DNA of 43,338 bases from Lingula anatina (Eukaryota > Brachiopoda > Lingulata > Lingulida > Lingulidae): the NCBI RefSeq assembly GCF_001039355.2, contig NW_019773947.1, forward strand, positions 395,004 through 438,341, read 5' to 3'. Numbering within the stretch: position 1 is the stretch's first letter; each line of letters opens with the position of its first letter. The translations under genes were made by a program, and so were the position numbers. Below are positions 1 to 12,300 of this stretch, in pieces. The notes under the pieces were generated by a model. The model was not told the DNA's origin. It was given only the letters and a program-made list of their open reading frames with translations, and made no database searches.

Positions 1-318
1 TTTACAGTTGATTTAAAAAGGACTAATAATCAGTAATGAACTACGTAAACGCAATGAATTAATACATAGCAGTATTATCAAAAGTTCTAAGATTTTCCAT
101 CGTCTTCATCTAGCGTCAGAACGCACACAGTCCGATAATGCAGGTCTTGTGGTCGGAAACTGGTACCAGATGCTCTCGGGCCGTGGGGAAAAACCCGTCT
201 AAACCCTTCGTGGGGAATGCCGGGAAAGTGCCCACGCCCGGATAATTCGGTCCTTATAACATGACGAAATCGGTTTCTATTGGCACGGCGCTGCGTACAG
301 TTCAAGAATCGTCCCGTT
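1..318. other. Probable 3' flank of the ACSF2-like gene
   Basis: This stretch lies downstream of the proposed stop codon of the acyl-CoA ligase. In another frame an open reading runs to 87 (LSKTGRFLNC near the start), so a longer alternative last exon remains possible. No polyadenylation signal was recognised. Confidence 0.3.
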
Positions 319-902
319 TTAGACAGCATTGTGAGATGGAATAACCTTCGTCTTGACTAACTATTCTCTATATATACTATACACGAGGTGAAGCATAAAA
401 ACTTATTAAAGTAATTCTTACATAAAAAGGCACTGAAGCCAATAAAAAAACTNGGGGCGGGGGGGGAGAACGGACGAAAATCGGTGCGCGCGCAGGATGT
501 CATCCATAAAAATAAAAAAAGTGTGGCCTTACCCTGGGCAAGGTATGTGACGTAGATAAGCCTAGATTACATTTGCCACGAGCGCCGTACATTGAAATCG
601 TAAACATTTTAACATACGTTTTTTTTTCACATTTTTTTCACAATAGGGGCAATAGAGGCTACAGGCTACAAGTATGTTTACATTAGGCCTAGATTCACGT
701 CATGATCAGGTGTGAAAAATTCGGTTTATCGGTTGAACAGTGATCATATCGAGCCCGTAGTAGACACGAGAAACACTGGTGAAGTTAGACTGGTGAAGTT
801 AGCTTCAATCAGGTATATGCACCACTGAATTTCAATTTTGCCGGAAGCGAGTATGAATGGATATTCATAATTTTCGCAACCTGAAACCTGACCCTGGTTT
901 AA

Positions 903-933
<31 letters not shown>

Positions 934-3305
934 ATCAATTCTCTGACTTAGTTGATTAGGATTTCTATAAAAGTGCTCTAATACTGTTTCATGATAGGAT
1001 AAGGTGTGTGCACGGCACGGTGTAACGTTGGTAACCAAATTCTTAATCAGTGAAGCTGACTTATTTTTTTGTGAAACAGGACCCTGGGCTACTTACCTTG
1101 TGCCTTGGGCCAATTTTTATGAATTTGTCAAAGATATAAAACTCATCCGGTATATAATTTGCTAGAAGCTGAAACAAACAAAGAAAAAAGTTCTCACACA
1201 TTATATGTCTCGGGGAAATAATTCAAATTGACCAATTATAGCTTTAATTTATTTATGTGAGAGTGATGTTCGTTGATAATTATCCGTATGTTTGAGGTCG
1301 TGTATGTAACAATATTTCGTCTGTGGTCAGCATTTATATGTTCACTTTCCATATAAAATTTGCACAATGATCTTAAATTGTACCAAAGCCTGAACAAATT
1401 GAGATAATAATTCGTAAAGTTAATGCAAAACTTACTTCCTTTTTACAGTAGTCGTAAAGTTCGTCAGTTGTCAAAGTTGTCCCCGGTTCCAAGCTAAAAC
1501 AAACAAAAAAAATGATCATGCAAGGCCTTAAACTGAATTAATATTTAGGGAATTACATCAGCGACATACAACTGTTACAGCAGCCACATCACATGGTATA
1601 TCAATTTCAATGCTCCAATTGGAAATGTTCCAGTGTGAGATCATTTAAAGGTGGTGTTCCCGTGAACTTTAAATCATATTTAAGTGTCACCGTGTCACTG
1701 TTTTTATTCCATTCTCAGACAGTTCCTAAATATATTTTCAATGTAACTAGAGCAATTACAGGCCTACCCAACTACCAGACTCGGCACCGAATGATCCTGA
1801 ATTCACCGGTAGATCGGACCACATTGCCCGTTTTCAAGGTGTGTGTCAGTACGCACTTGGAAGTATCAGACGCGACACAGCTCTTGTCTAGTACGCGATG
1901 TTATAGTGATGATTCTCAGCGGAGTTGGAAAGTAGTGCATCTCATCTCAAAATTTGTTCCGGGGTATGATACTGTGCAATGTGTAGTGACACACACACCT
2001 TGAAAACTGGTAGTGTGGTCAGATCTGCCTGTAAATTTGGGATCATTCGGTGCCGAGTCTGGTAGTTGGGTAGCCCTGAATTATAACATGTCAAGATAGA
2101 AGAGACATACAGGCAACAATGTTACATACACCAAAGACACTTTAAAATGTATCATAACTGAAATGTAATGAGATTGACTTACATCACACAAAGAATGATG
2201 GTGTCACCAAATGCACCATTTGGGAGTCCGACAACCTGCAAAAACAATACTGAACTCATGCTGCACTGAACTACATGTAATGTGATATTTCTTTTCGATA
2301 CCGATTTTTTATATAAAGCCGCATAAAGAATAGCTAAATGTATGTAATCTGTACATGCACAATATCCATGTACATATTCTACAAAATAAATATATAAATA
2401 AGAAAAGTAATGATATGAAAAACATAAAACAGAATCGAATTTTATTTGATCTGTCAGATTATGTAAAGTTGGAGAATTGCTTGGTGAGTAAAAAATAATT
2501 AATATCTCCAAAAGAGGAAAAAACTTACCGCGGCCTCTTTGACTTTAGGGTGTTTCATGGCGGTTTCCTCAATGGGCTGAGGATACACTTTGTCGGAATA
2601 GTGGTTGTACATCATGGTTTGAGACTTGCGCCCCATAAAGTATATGAACCCCTTCTCGTCCATTTTACCCATGTCACTAAATTTAACAATGGCTTCTTTA
2701 ATTTATATATGCAGTCTTGCCGCAATTTAGATGTAAAGCCGGCGTGAGAAAAAGATAAAATAATGTTTGGACAGGAATGTTTTACATGTGCACATGTACT
2801 ACTAGTACAATTATACTTGTATAAATTCATATTTATACATGTGTGTGTCTAAGATTCTCGGTCTATGGTTTATTAGGGTGCATTCAGAACAGTTGAATTA
2901 ATCTGCGGACTAAACATGGCCGACCCCACTTAAAAGTAACGCCGCCTAACCCTTTAATGGTGGCCCCGCCTCCAAACGGATTTAATTCCGGCTTCGAGGT
3001 TTAATTGCTAGGCCCCTACAGGGGAGACACGTGTGGAGCCGGGGGGGGGGCATCAGGGAATAAGGCGATTTGCTTTTATATTTAGTCCGCGGATCAGCTA
3101 GTCTGCGGATAATCTGTTGTGAATGCGAGTAACTAGTCCGCAGATTATATATGGCGACCCGCTTTAAGATTTGCCGTCCAAACCCAATACATACTGAACA
3201 GATTCTCCGCGGGGATTACTCAAGAAGTATTTAAGTGGGTCGGCCATATTTGGTCCGGGGACTAGTTAGTCCGCTGTCGTGAATGGGTGCATTCAGAAGA
3301 AGTTA

Positions 3306-3355
<50 letters not shown>

Positions 3356-6300
3356 GTTACACCCCATTTCCATAGATTTTTAGATCGATCTATCCCTGTT
3401 GGGAGTCTCACTAGATTACTGTCAGCTTGGCCGGCTAAAGCGTCTGTCCCGCCTACTAAAAGCTGTAAGGGTGTAATTAACTATGGTGCCCGCTCGGCTG
3501 ACTGCAATTTAGCGTGAACCCCCAGGGAGTTAGGTCGATCTAAATCTTAATCTCTAGATCGATCTAAGACCCCATTTCCAGAGATTAGATCGATCTACTT
3601 TAGATCGACCTAACTCCCTGGGGGTTCACGCTAAATAGCTGTCAGCCGGGCGGACATGAAAGTTAATTACACCCTTACAGCTTGTAGTAGGCGGGACGGA
3701 CATTTAAGCTGGATTATCTGACAGTAATCTAGTGAGACTCCCCGCGGGGATAGATCGATCTAAAAGCTCTGGGAATACAGCCTTAGAGGGGCAGGGAAGC
3801 GATTCACATCAGTTCAAACTGTACTCGTGTACCTGAACAAACACACTCACCCTGTCTTATACCAGCCACTTGGTGTTTTTGCCTTTTTTGTCTGCTCTTC
3901 ATCATCATATCGAAGCAGCACGGCAAAGCTACGTACGTAAATTTCACCAACTGTCCCAATTGGAACAATCCTCTCATTGGCTTCATCCACTATTTTCACC
4001 TATTTATTAAAAATAATAAATAAAACTAATAATCGATTTTTAAATCCGCGCTACACATACGCCTCAGCAAACATTATCACATGTAAATCTAAAGATTTCA
4101 TTTAAAACTAATAATAAGAAAACAAATCCTTATATATAAATAAATCAACTGAAACATTCCATAAGCACAGAGGTTTTTTAAATGTAGAAGATAAAAGCTG
4201 GCGGTGTACAGGGTATGGTGTTAAGAACCCCAGTAGATGTGAACAGTATTAACAACTGTGAACTCATCGACAGTTTGGGTAGTTATTTTAATTCCTCTTG
4301 AAAAAAGTCCAATAAATACCAAAATATGGGAGCCAATTGTAACAAAGTAATGAGCCAGGGAAATGCATGAATGGAAAACATTTGCACATTTAATAAAGAT
4401 ATGGTGAAAATACGAATAAGACAAAGCAATATCTTTTTTTGTTCCTTTTCGCATTTCATATTTTAAGGTTCGAAGTAAATAACTTGCAAGTACATGGTCA
4501 CTTGTTTAGATGACATGAGCAGTATACAAAATGCAATCAAGGGACATTCGTTTTGAAAAATCACACAATCATTAATACCTATGTAATATAAAAAGTTAGA
4601 TATAGCATATTTTACCTCAGTATGCCCAATGGGAAAGCCCATAGATCCAAATCTATGGCTAGGGTCAGAGTCACGAGGGTAAGTCATTGAAACGTAATAC
4701 ACTTCTGACAGGCCCAAACCATTCTGGAACGTAACAAGAAATATTGTTAACTAAAATTAACAGAAAAATAAGATAAACATATATATACACTACATATGTA
4801 CATACACTGGTTCCAGTTGTCTTAAAAGAAAATAGTCTACTTATCTATACTTTGCTTGACCATCGCCAGGGGCGGATTGAGGCCGTCTTCTGGGTCTTCA
4901 GGAAGAAGGTCAGTTTACATTCATGGGTATCTAAATTTTTCTGTCGGAAGACGGTCGAAAAATGGAGGATAGATCAACAAAGATAATGTGGAAGACTGTC
5001 AGAAAATATATCTGGATCCGCCCCTAGCCATCGTTTGTGATTGCAAATTAACAACTAAAACTGCGATTTCATGGAGTAATTATAGTTTCTGTGGCCTGTA
5101 TTGGTCAAATTATAAAGAAAATGGACAATTCGAAAATAAATAAAAGTTTTACAACATGCATGTACCGTAAATTCTGGGATTAACTGTGACATTTGTTTCT
5201 GTAAATTCTCGCTCAAGTACGTGCCAGTCCAGGTGCCTATATTAACAGAAAAAAAACATTTGAGGTTATATTACTAAAAAGTGTTACCTTTCAAATGTGA
5301 ATGAAGATAATCACCACATCTAGCACTGTATACAATAAATCTACCAGTACATATAAAAACAAATTTACGATTTATTCTGTCTGACATTGCATTGTTGTGT
5401 CAAGGCATTGTAATTTTTTTTTACATTTTCCTTTTTCTTTCTTTGTGTGTGCGTGTGTGGGAGGGGTTGGGCAGAAGGACGGCGATTGGGAGAAAAAATC
5501 CGCTTTGATGGGTTAAAAACAACGCCCGTGCCCGAATGTATCTGCTTAATGTACACGTGCAAGTACAGGGCTCGTCTTTTTAATAAATTCACGACTTTTG
5601 AGAATGCACATTCCCAAGGTAGCACATCTATATTGTTACTTAAAAAATTAAATGCATATGAAAATAATTTTTTCACACTAACTTGTTTCTTACGACACAG
5701 ATAGTTAGATAAGTACCTCGTTTTAGCGACGATATATCATACTTCTTCAATAATTCAGGGCGTTCCAAAATTTTTGCCCAAAACTGCGGGTAAACATCGG
5801 CATGCGTAATTCTTAAAACGTAAACCAAAAAGAAAGTGAACTCTAATATTGTTGATTAATATACACAACACAATAGAAATAAGAAAATAATAAACAGAAT
5901 TTCAATCATACATCCATCGGCATTTTTCAAATAAAGTTTAAGATAAGCAACATGACCATAAGGACCACGTAAAAAGTATCGACAATATTTAGAGCTCGGT
6001 TCCTTTGTAAGACCCATCTGCTACTTAAAAGAAACATCAGCAGATGAAGCTATAAAGGAGAAGAAAAAAAATGTTATCAGTTAAAACAAATTACAATACG
6101 TGAATTAGTGAAAAGGATAAAACTAGATTAGAAAAAAAGATGAGATGGTTGGATGGTATGACTGTTCAAGAGAACATAATATCAGTAACCCAGACCTACT
6201 TACTTGTAATCTTGTATCGTCCTGAGTAGATCTTCTACACCCCAACCCTCCTCTTCCGTGAGTCCAAGTTGGTCGTAGTAAGCGTTCCAAAGCGTGGACG

Positions 6301-9300
6301 GAAACACTACTGCTTTGGGGCGGATCTTATAATCCCTGACCGACCACACGACGCAGTCAATCTGGATGTCGTCTACTGCGCTGCTCATGAGCCCTACAAC
6401 TGAGTGCTGGAAAAGACATACGGAACATGCAATTGTGTAGCTTCCTCATTCACAAGTACTGTCTAAAATCCCCTTTACACTGGACGGCGTCCTTTCTGCG
6501 TCCATGTGCGACCATGATACTGGCACCGCTGTGGTCATCGAAAATAGGCAAATAGGCACAAGCATCGTTTTGGTTGCAGAATGAATGGTCAATGATCGGC
6601 CAGTCTTTGGCACATTTTTTTACTCTCAAACGGGGCCGCACAACGTGACGCAGAAAGGACGCCGTCCAGTGTAGAGGGGGCTTAAGGGACCATTCCCACA
6701 GATATTTGGATCGATCTATCTCCCTGGGGAGTCTCACCAAATTGCCATCAACTCAACCGGCTAGTCTCTCACGCCTAGTAAAGCTGGAAATATTACCTCT
6801 ATCGCGCACTTTTCATATCTGAAGCAACAGGAACACTACAGAAAAGTTTTAACATTTTGACGGGGTCGGGGGGGGGGGGGGCAATGTATTATCTTCACCT
6901 CTCTGTTCCATTTTCCTTCGTGTCTCACCTGAGCTCCGATTCCATTTCTCATAAATGTATATTTCATCGAATTTACGGTGCTGTGGTGGGTATTAAGGCC
7001 TGTCTTCGGAGATCCCGTGCTGCCCTAGAATATAAACACAGTGCAGCTTGTTCTGCTCAATAAAGGCCAAAAGTTTAATCTTCTCGGTTGATTCATGGTG
7101 GACTAATTATGGTGGAATCGCCTGCTTGGTAGAACAGCTTTTTAGGCCAGGCAGATACAGATTGATGTTATCCTAAACTTGTTTTTACCCCGTGTAGGTT
7201 CTCAAAGCCCTTTACAACAAATTTACGTAAGTAAAAAAAACAATATCTAATGTGATAACTGCACTCCGCTAGCAAAAAGAAATGCATCCATTGACACATA
7301 TATAAAGGAACCATTCTTATAATCCTATCGTACTAGCAGGATCGATCTATCTCTGAGGCAGGCCTACCCAACTACCAGACTCGGCATGATCCTGAATTCA
7401 CCGGTAGATCAGACCACACTACCCGTTTTCAAGGTGTGTGTCAGATCGCATTACACAGTATCATACCCTGAACAAATTTTGAGTGGTGACGCAATGCTTT
7501 TCAACCCCGCTGAGAATCGTCACTATCACATCGCGTACTGGGCAAGAGCGGTGTCGCGTCTGATACTGTGTAATGCGATCTGACACACACCTTGGAAACG
7601 GGTAGTGTGGTCTGATCTACCGGTGAATTCAGGATCATTCGGTGCCGAGTCTGGTAGTTGGGTAGCCCTGTGAGGGGATTCTCACTGAATTGTGTTCACT
7701 TTAAGCGTGCAGGAAAGTTAATTATCCCCCTAGCAGCTTCAGTGGGCGTGACAGACATTAAAGCAGCTTCAACTGCATGCAATTTAGCGAAAATCCCCGT
7801 TGAGTTAGATCGCTCCTGCTAGTACGATATGTTTATGGGAATCCAGTCATAGACTGTAAATTAACGCGGTTACATACCGTAGTGCAGAATGCATAGCTGA
7901 TGTCGTCCATGGTAACTTTAGCCTTGGCTTCTCTCAGCGTCTGGTCGCTGATGCTCTCCCCCAGGGTACACAGACTCTCAATAGTCAACCTACAATATAC
8001 ACACCTTACCGGTACATTTTAAGTATAAGGCTGTAGGCTGTAGGCTGTAATTGCCATCCCCACCAGAAATTTTGGGTCATTTTTTTTTTGGGGGGGGGGG
8101 GGGCTTAGCCTTTCCCTTTCTCGTAGCCTATTACCAGTCTCTTGCTTTTTTCTTCAGTCAGCATTTAGATAAGTGTCACAAGCGGTACACATAACCTGCT
8201 TACATATATTGTAGGCCTTTAACGGCCAATATCAATGCCTTGAAATAAGAAAAAATGTTAGAGGATAGTTCTAGGGCTCTGGAGACTAATACGAGTAAAT
8301 AACTGAGATGTTTATCTATAAACAAGCATGTATCTGTAACGGTATATGTGACTGACCTTGTAAAAGGGCTTTTTGTGCCTTCTGTCAACATGCACCTACA
8401 GTGTATATTAGAATCTTTGACAAAAAGCTGAATATTGAAGGTAAAATTATACAACAGTCACGATGCGTTTGTTAATTGACTCAAAACTACATATTTTCTG
8501 TGAAATATTCGAGTTAGTTTCCACCAAAACTTACCCGGTCACCCTTGCATCACCTATGACCACGTGACGTAAGGTTGGTAGACTGAAAAACAAAACAAAC
8601 TTTTTTGATTAATTGTTCAAGACAAGACTCTATATGGTTTACGAATAAAGTCCCTATTACAAATATTTTATTTCATGACAACCGTTGGGTTGTGTCACTT
8701 GTATTTTTTATTCATTTTCGGGTCACATATAATATAGTACTGATAGTGTGCATTTTGTGTTAATAACAGCAAGGAATGGATTCTTTTGAAAAGTGAAAAA
8801 AAATTCAGATACTGTAGATACAATTGGCTTATTTTAACATTGTGATTGAGTTATTTTACATTTGCCACTTTCTTATTTTTTAAGGTTACCTAAACGGGAT
8901 TTTTGCTCTAATTCTACTCGAAAAAAAATTTGCTCCTACTCCCAAATCATCGCTGAGCTGCAATTCAATGTTTTAGAGAATTTCAATTGAATCTAAGTCC
9001 TAGAAGAATAATGACTCATTCAAACCGCCATGATCTTGCTGAAGTATTAGAAGGAAATATCGTCATCAGATACTTTTACTCGTGGGATTTTATCGACTTT
9101 AAGGTCTGAATAAGGACAAATGAGTATCTTTGTAGGGTATTTAGACATGGAAATATGACTTTGACCATTTTCAGAAGTAAATGGTATATAAGAATCAAAT
9201 GCTAATTGCCTACATGTACCATTTTAATATCGTTAAGATACCTTTCAGATGTGATATTCCGCCCCTCACACTTGTCCAAGTCAGGAAGGATTTCTTTCAA

Positions 9301-12300
9301 AGCTTTTACATTAACATCGTTTATCCCAGGGAATAACAACATGACACTGATTTTGGCCTAGAAGGCGAAAAAAAAATTGAGAATCAGTCCCGATGAGGGC
9401 TAACTTCTTCATTTTCAAATTCTCACATGTGTGTTGATCATGTTTGGCTATCATTTGACCCAAGATATATATCTCTATTATAATCAATATGGGGATTACA
9501 AGAATAATTAATTATATTAGTTAATTTCCAAAACTTAGTACCGAACACGATGGATGGTAGAAACCTTTGAACACAAGTAATACATGTACAAATTCCTCGG
9601 AATGCCATGATCTTTGGTCATTGTTTGCAACACGAGCGTGAATATTAAATGTTATGATGTGATATTACCCAAAATTGGACCCAGTTGTACAGGTCGAATA
9701 CTACGTTACGTGCCCTGTTTGTAAGGCACAACAGTTGGATGATTAGATGGTATATTGTAATTGGCGCGGGAAACAAGGTAAGGACCCGTTAAATGTGCAC
9801 GTATGGAGATTTGAAAATGAAAACTCTAAGACTGGGTTTCCATGCCTAGATCGATCCATCTGGATCGATCTTGCTCCCTGTTGAGTCTCAATAGATTGCT
9901 GTCAACTAACCGGCTTAAGTGTTGTCACGCCTACCGAATCAGCTAGAGGGTAAAGATAATACCCCCTAACAACTTTACTAGACGTGACAGACATTTAAGC
10001 CGGTCAAGTTGACAGTAATTTAGTGAGACTCCCCAGGGATATAGATCGATCCAAATATCTGTGGGAATGGTCCCTAACTGAGGGGTTGATGCAAACAGAA
10101 TAGGTTTAAGCCTTTGTTTGTAAAATATATAGTTACTTATTTCTAGGTAAGATTTCATATTATATTTGATTTAATGCTTGAGTTATTTCCATGTTTGTTT
10201 TGATATAATTTCATAAAGTTTTAATATTCGCAAATATTTTGTCTATCAATATAACTAATGTAGCATACCTTGTTAACGAGCATTTCAAGATGTTTTGATC
10301 TCGGTTCAAACAAATAGGCTTGCTGCAAGTCGAAATAAATAAAATAAATATTGACAACAAATGAAAATATACACAATTTGCTATCAAAATAAGGACTTTC
10401 ATTTGACGTTTAATTATAAGTGCATCGTGATATTAAAGAAGACTACACATGCTTTAACTAACATTTCAACCTCTTATTTAAAAGTAAAATTGAAGACGAA
10501 CACAATTGAAGTCACATTTGTCATATGATATATGACGAAACGATAGGCATTAGTGAAGAAAAAAAGAATCAAAGGAACCATTCCCATAACCCTATTGTAC
10601 TAGCTGGATCGATCCAACTCCTCGGGGATTCTCTCTAAATTGTATTCAGTTTAAGTGGCTTTAATGTCTGGCACGCCCCCTCGTAACTTAAGTACTTGGA
10701 TAAAGTCGGGAAATCTTTGTGGTCCACAATGTTGTTCATAATGCTTTGCGAGGTAAGCGTGCCACAGACAACATTGTCTGTGGCTTAGTGAGAATCCCGC
10801 TGAGAAAGATCGATCCTGGTAGTACGATTGGGTTATGGGAACGCAGACGATGAATTACCGCGTGACAAATCATTCCTATAGAGGTCGCTGCAAACACTGC
10901 AATTGGAAATGTCTTGTCCGGAAACGCCACTATGGTAACCCTGTCTCCCTTAGCACAGCCTAAAGCTAGGAAACCCTTAGCCAGCCGATCGCTCTAGAAT
11001 AAACACTGCATTTGAAATCGAAGATAAAAATGGAAAAATTGCCTGTTAATTAGGGAGTTGGGAAAACAGTCCAAGCTATCAAATCACACCACAGGCAAAT
11101 TTCATTGTGTCCCTATTTAAGAAAAATTTTGGAAAAAATCACCTTTAGTCAACGATATCCGTGCATGGACCGTGTCAAGGATCCATGATTTGTGTAACCA
11201 TACATCTGGTGCCTCATTAGCTTTACATCTTTTTACCTATCCACAAATCTCGCTCCTCTCTCTCTCCTCACCTGTTGCAGCCATTCCCTGTATGACAGGT
11301 GCTGGTTGTATTCTGGGTAGATGAGTGGTACGTGGTCTGGGTCAGCTGCGGTGGCCTCCGTCAACAGAGACCCGATTGTGGTCGCCAATAACGGGAGCCT
11401 ACTGGTGGCATGGATGTAACTAGTCTTCAGCGGTTCTGTAGGAGGGACAGCGTCGCTTGAAATACAAAACATGTTCCGGGCCTAGTAGCGATTGGCAAAT
11501 TGTTGGAATATTAACATGGGCGTAACTAGGCATACGCACGGATGCACTGTGCGTACAATTTTTTGGCCAACCATGATATTATTTTATATAAATTTAGTGT
11601 ATTTTTCATGGAATATAAAAGAAAATCCTCTGCTTATTAAAGTCACCTGTATGTACAAATCCTCTGTTTCAATTGTATCTTGGACCTAAATAGGAAAGCC
11701 TTCTCTTATTATGTCCATGATTGTATAGGCACAATTGTTCTGACCCCCCCCCCNNNNNNNNNNNNNNNNNNNNNNNNNTTGTTCTGACCCCCCCCGTGCC
11801 CCCCCCCATGATTGTATAGGCACAATTGTTCTGACCCCCCCCCCGTCCCCCCCAAAAAATACAGTGTGCCCTCTTACTCTTCCGTTTTAAAATAAAAATC
11901 CCTCTTTCAAAATTATGTTTGCGCGCAAATTCCTAAGATTCTGACGTACATGTAACTCTGAGTCATACTACAATATCTATGTAAACAGGGTCCCCCTAAT
12001 TCTGCCTGCCATTCATTGACATTTGCAGACTTTCTTCTCTCTACCATTGACCAACCGGGCGATGACATCATTTTATTTATTTTCTTTTTTTTTTCAAAAT
12101 TTTCTAACTGCACTGAAAAGTGCAGAGAAACAACCAGAGAAATATATGTGAATGATCTACTTCCTTGTTTAAACTTATCTACTATTACTTTAAGCAGTAT
12201 CTGGTAGCTTAAATATATGTCAGTGCAATAAAAATATTCTGTGGAAAAAATTATTTATGACCTAACATAAAACCAACGTGATGAATCTTAAAGGAGGGAT

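Noticed and set aside
87-329. Minus-strand open frame with LSKTGRF, possibly the A10 end of the acyl-CoA ligase
   Set aside because: It needs a weak acceptor and would add a long tail of unfamiliar sequence; kept only as an alternative last exon.
1593-2003. Plus-strand open frame of 136 codons
   Set aside because: Most of it is the inverted-repeat sequence of a family E MITE, which has no coding capacity.
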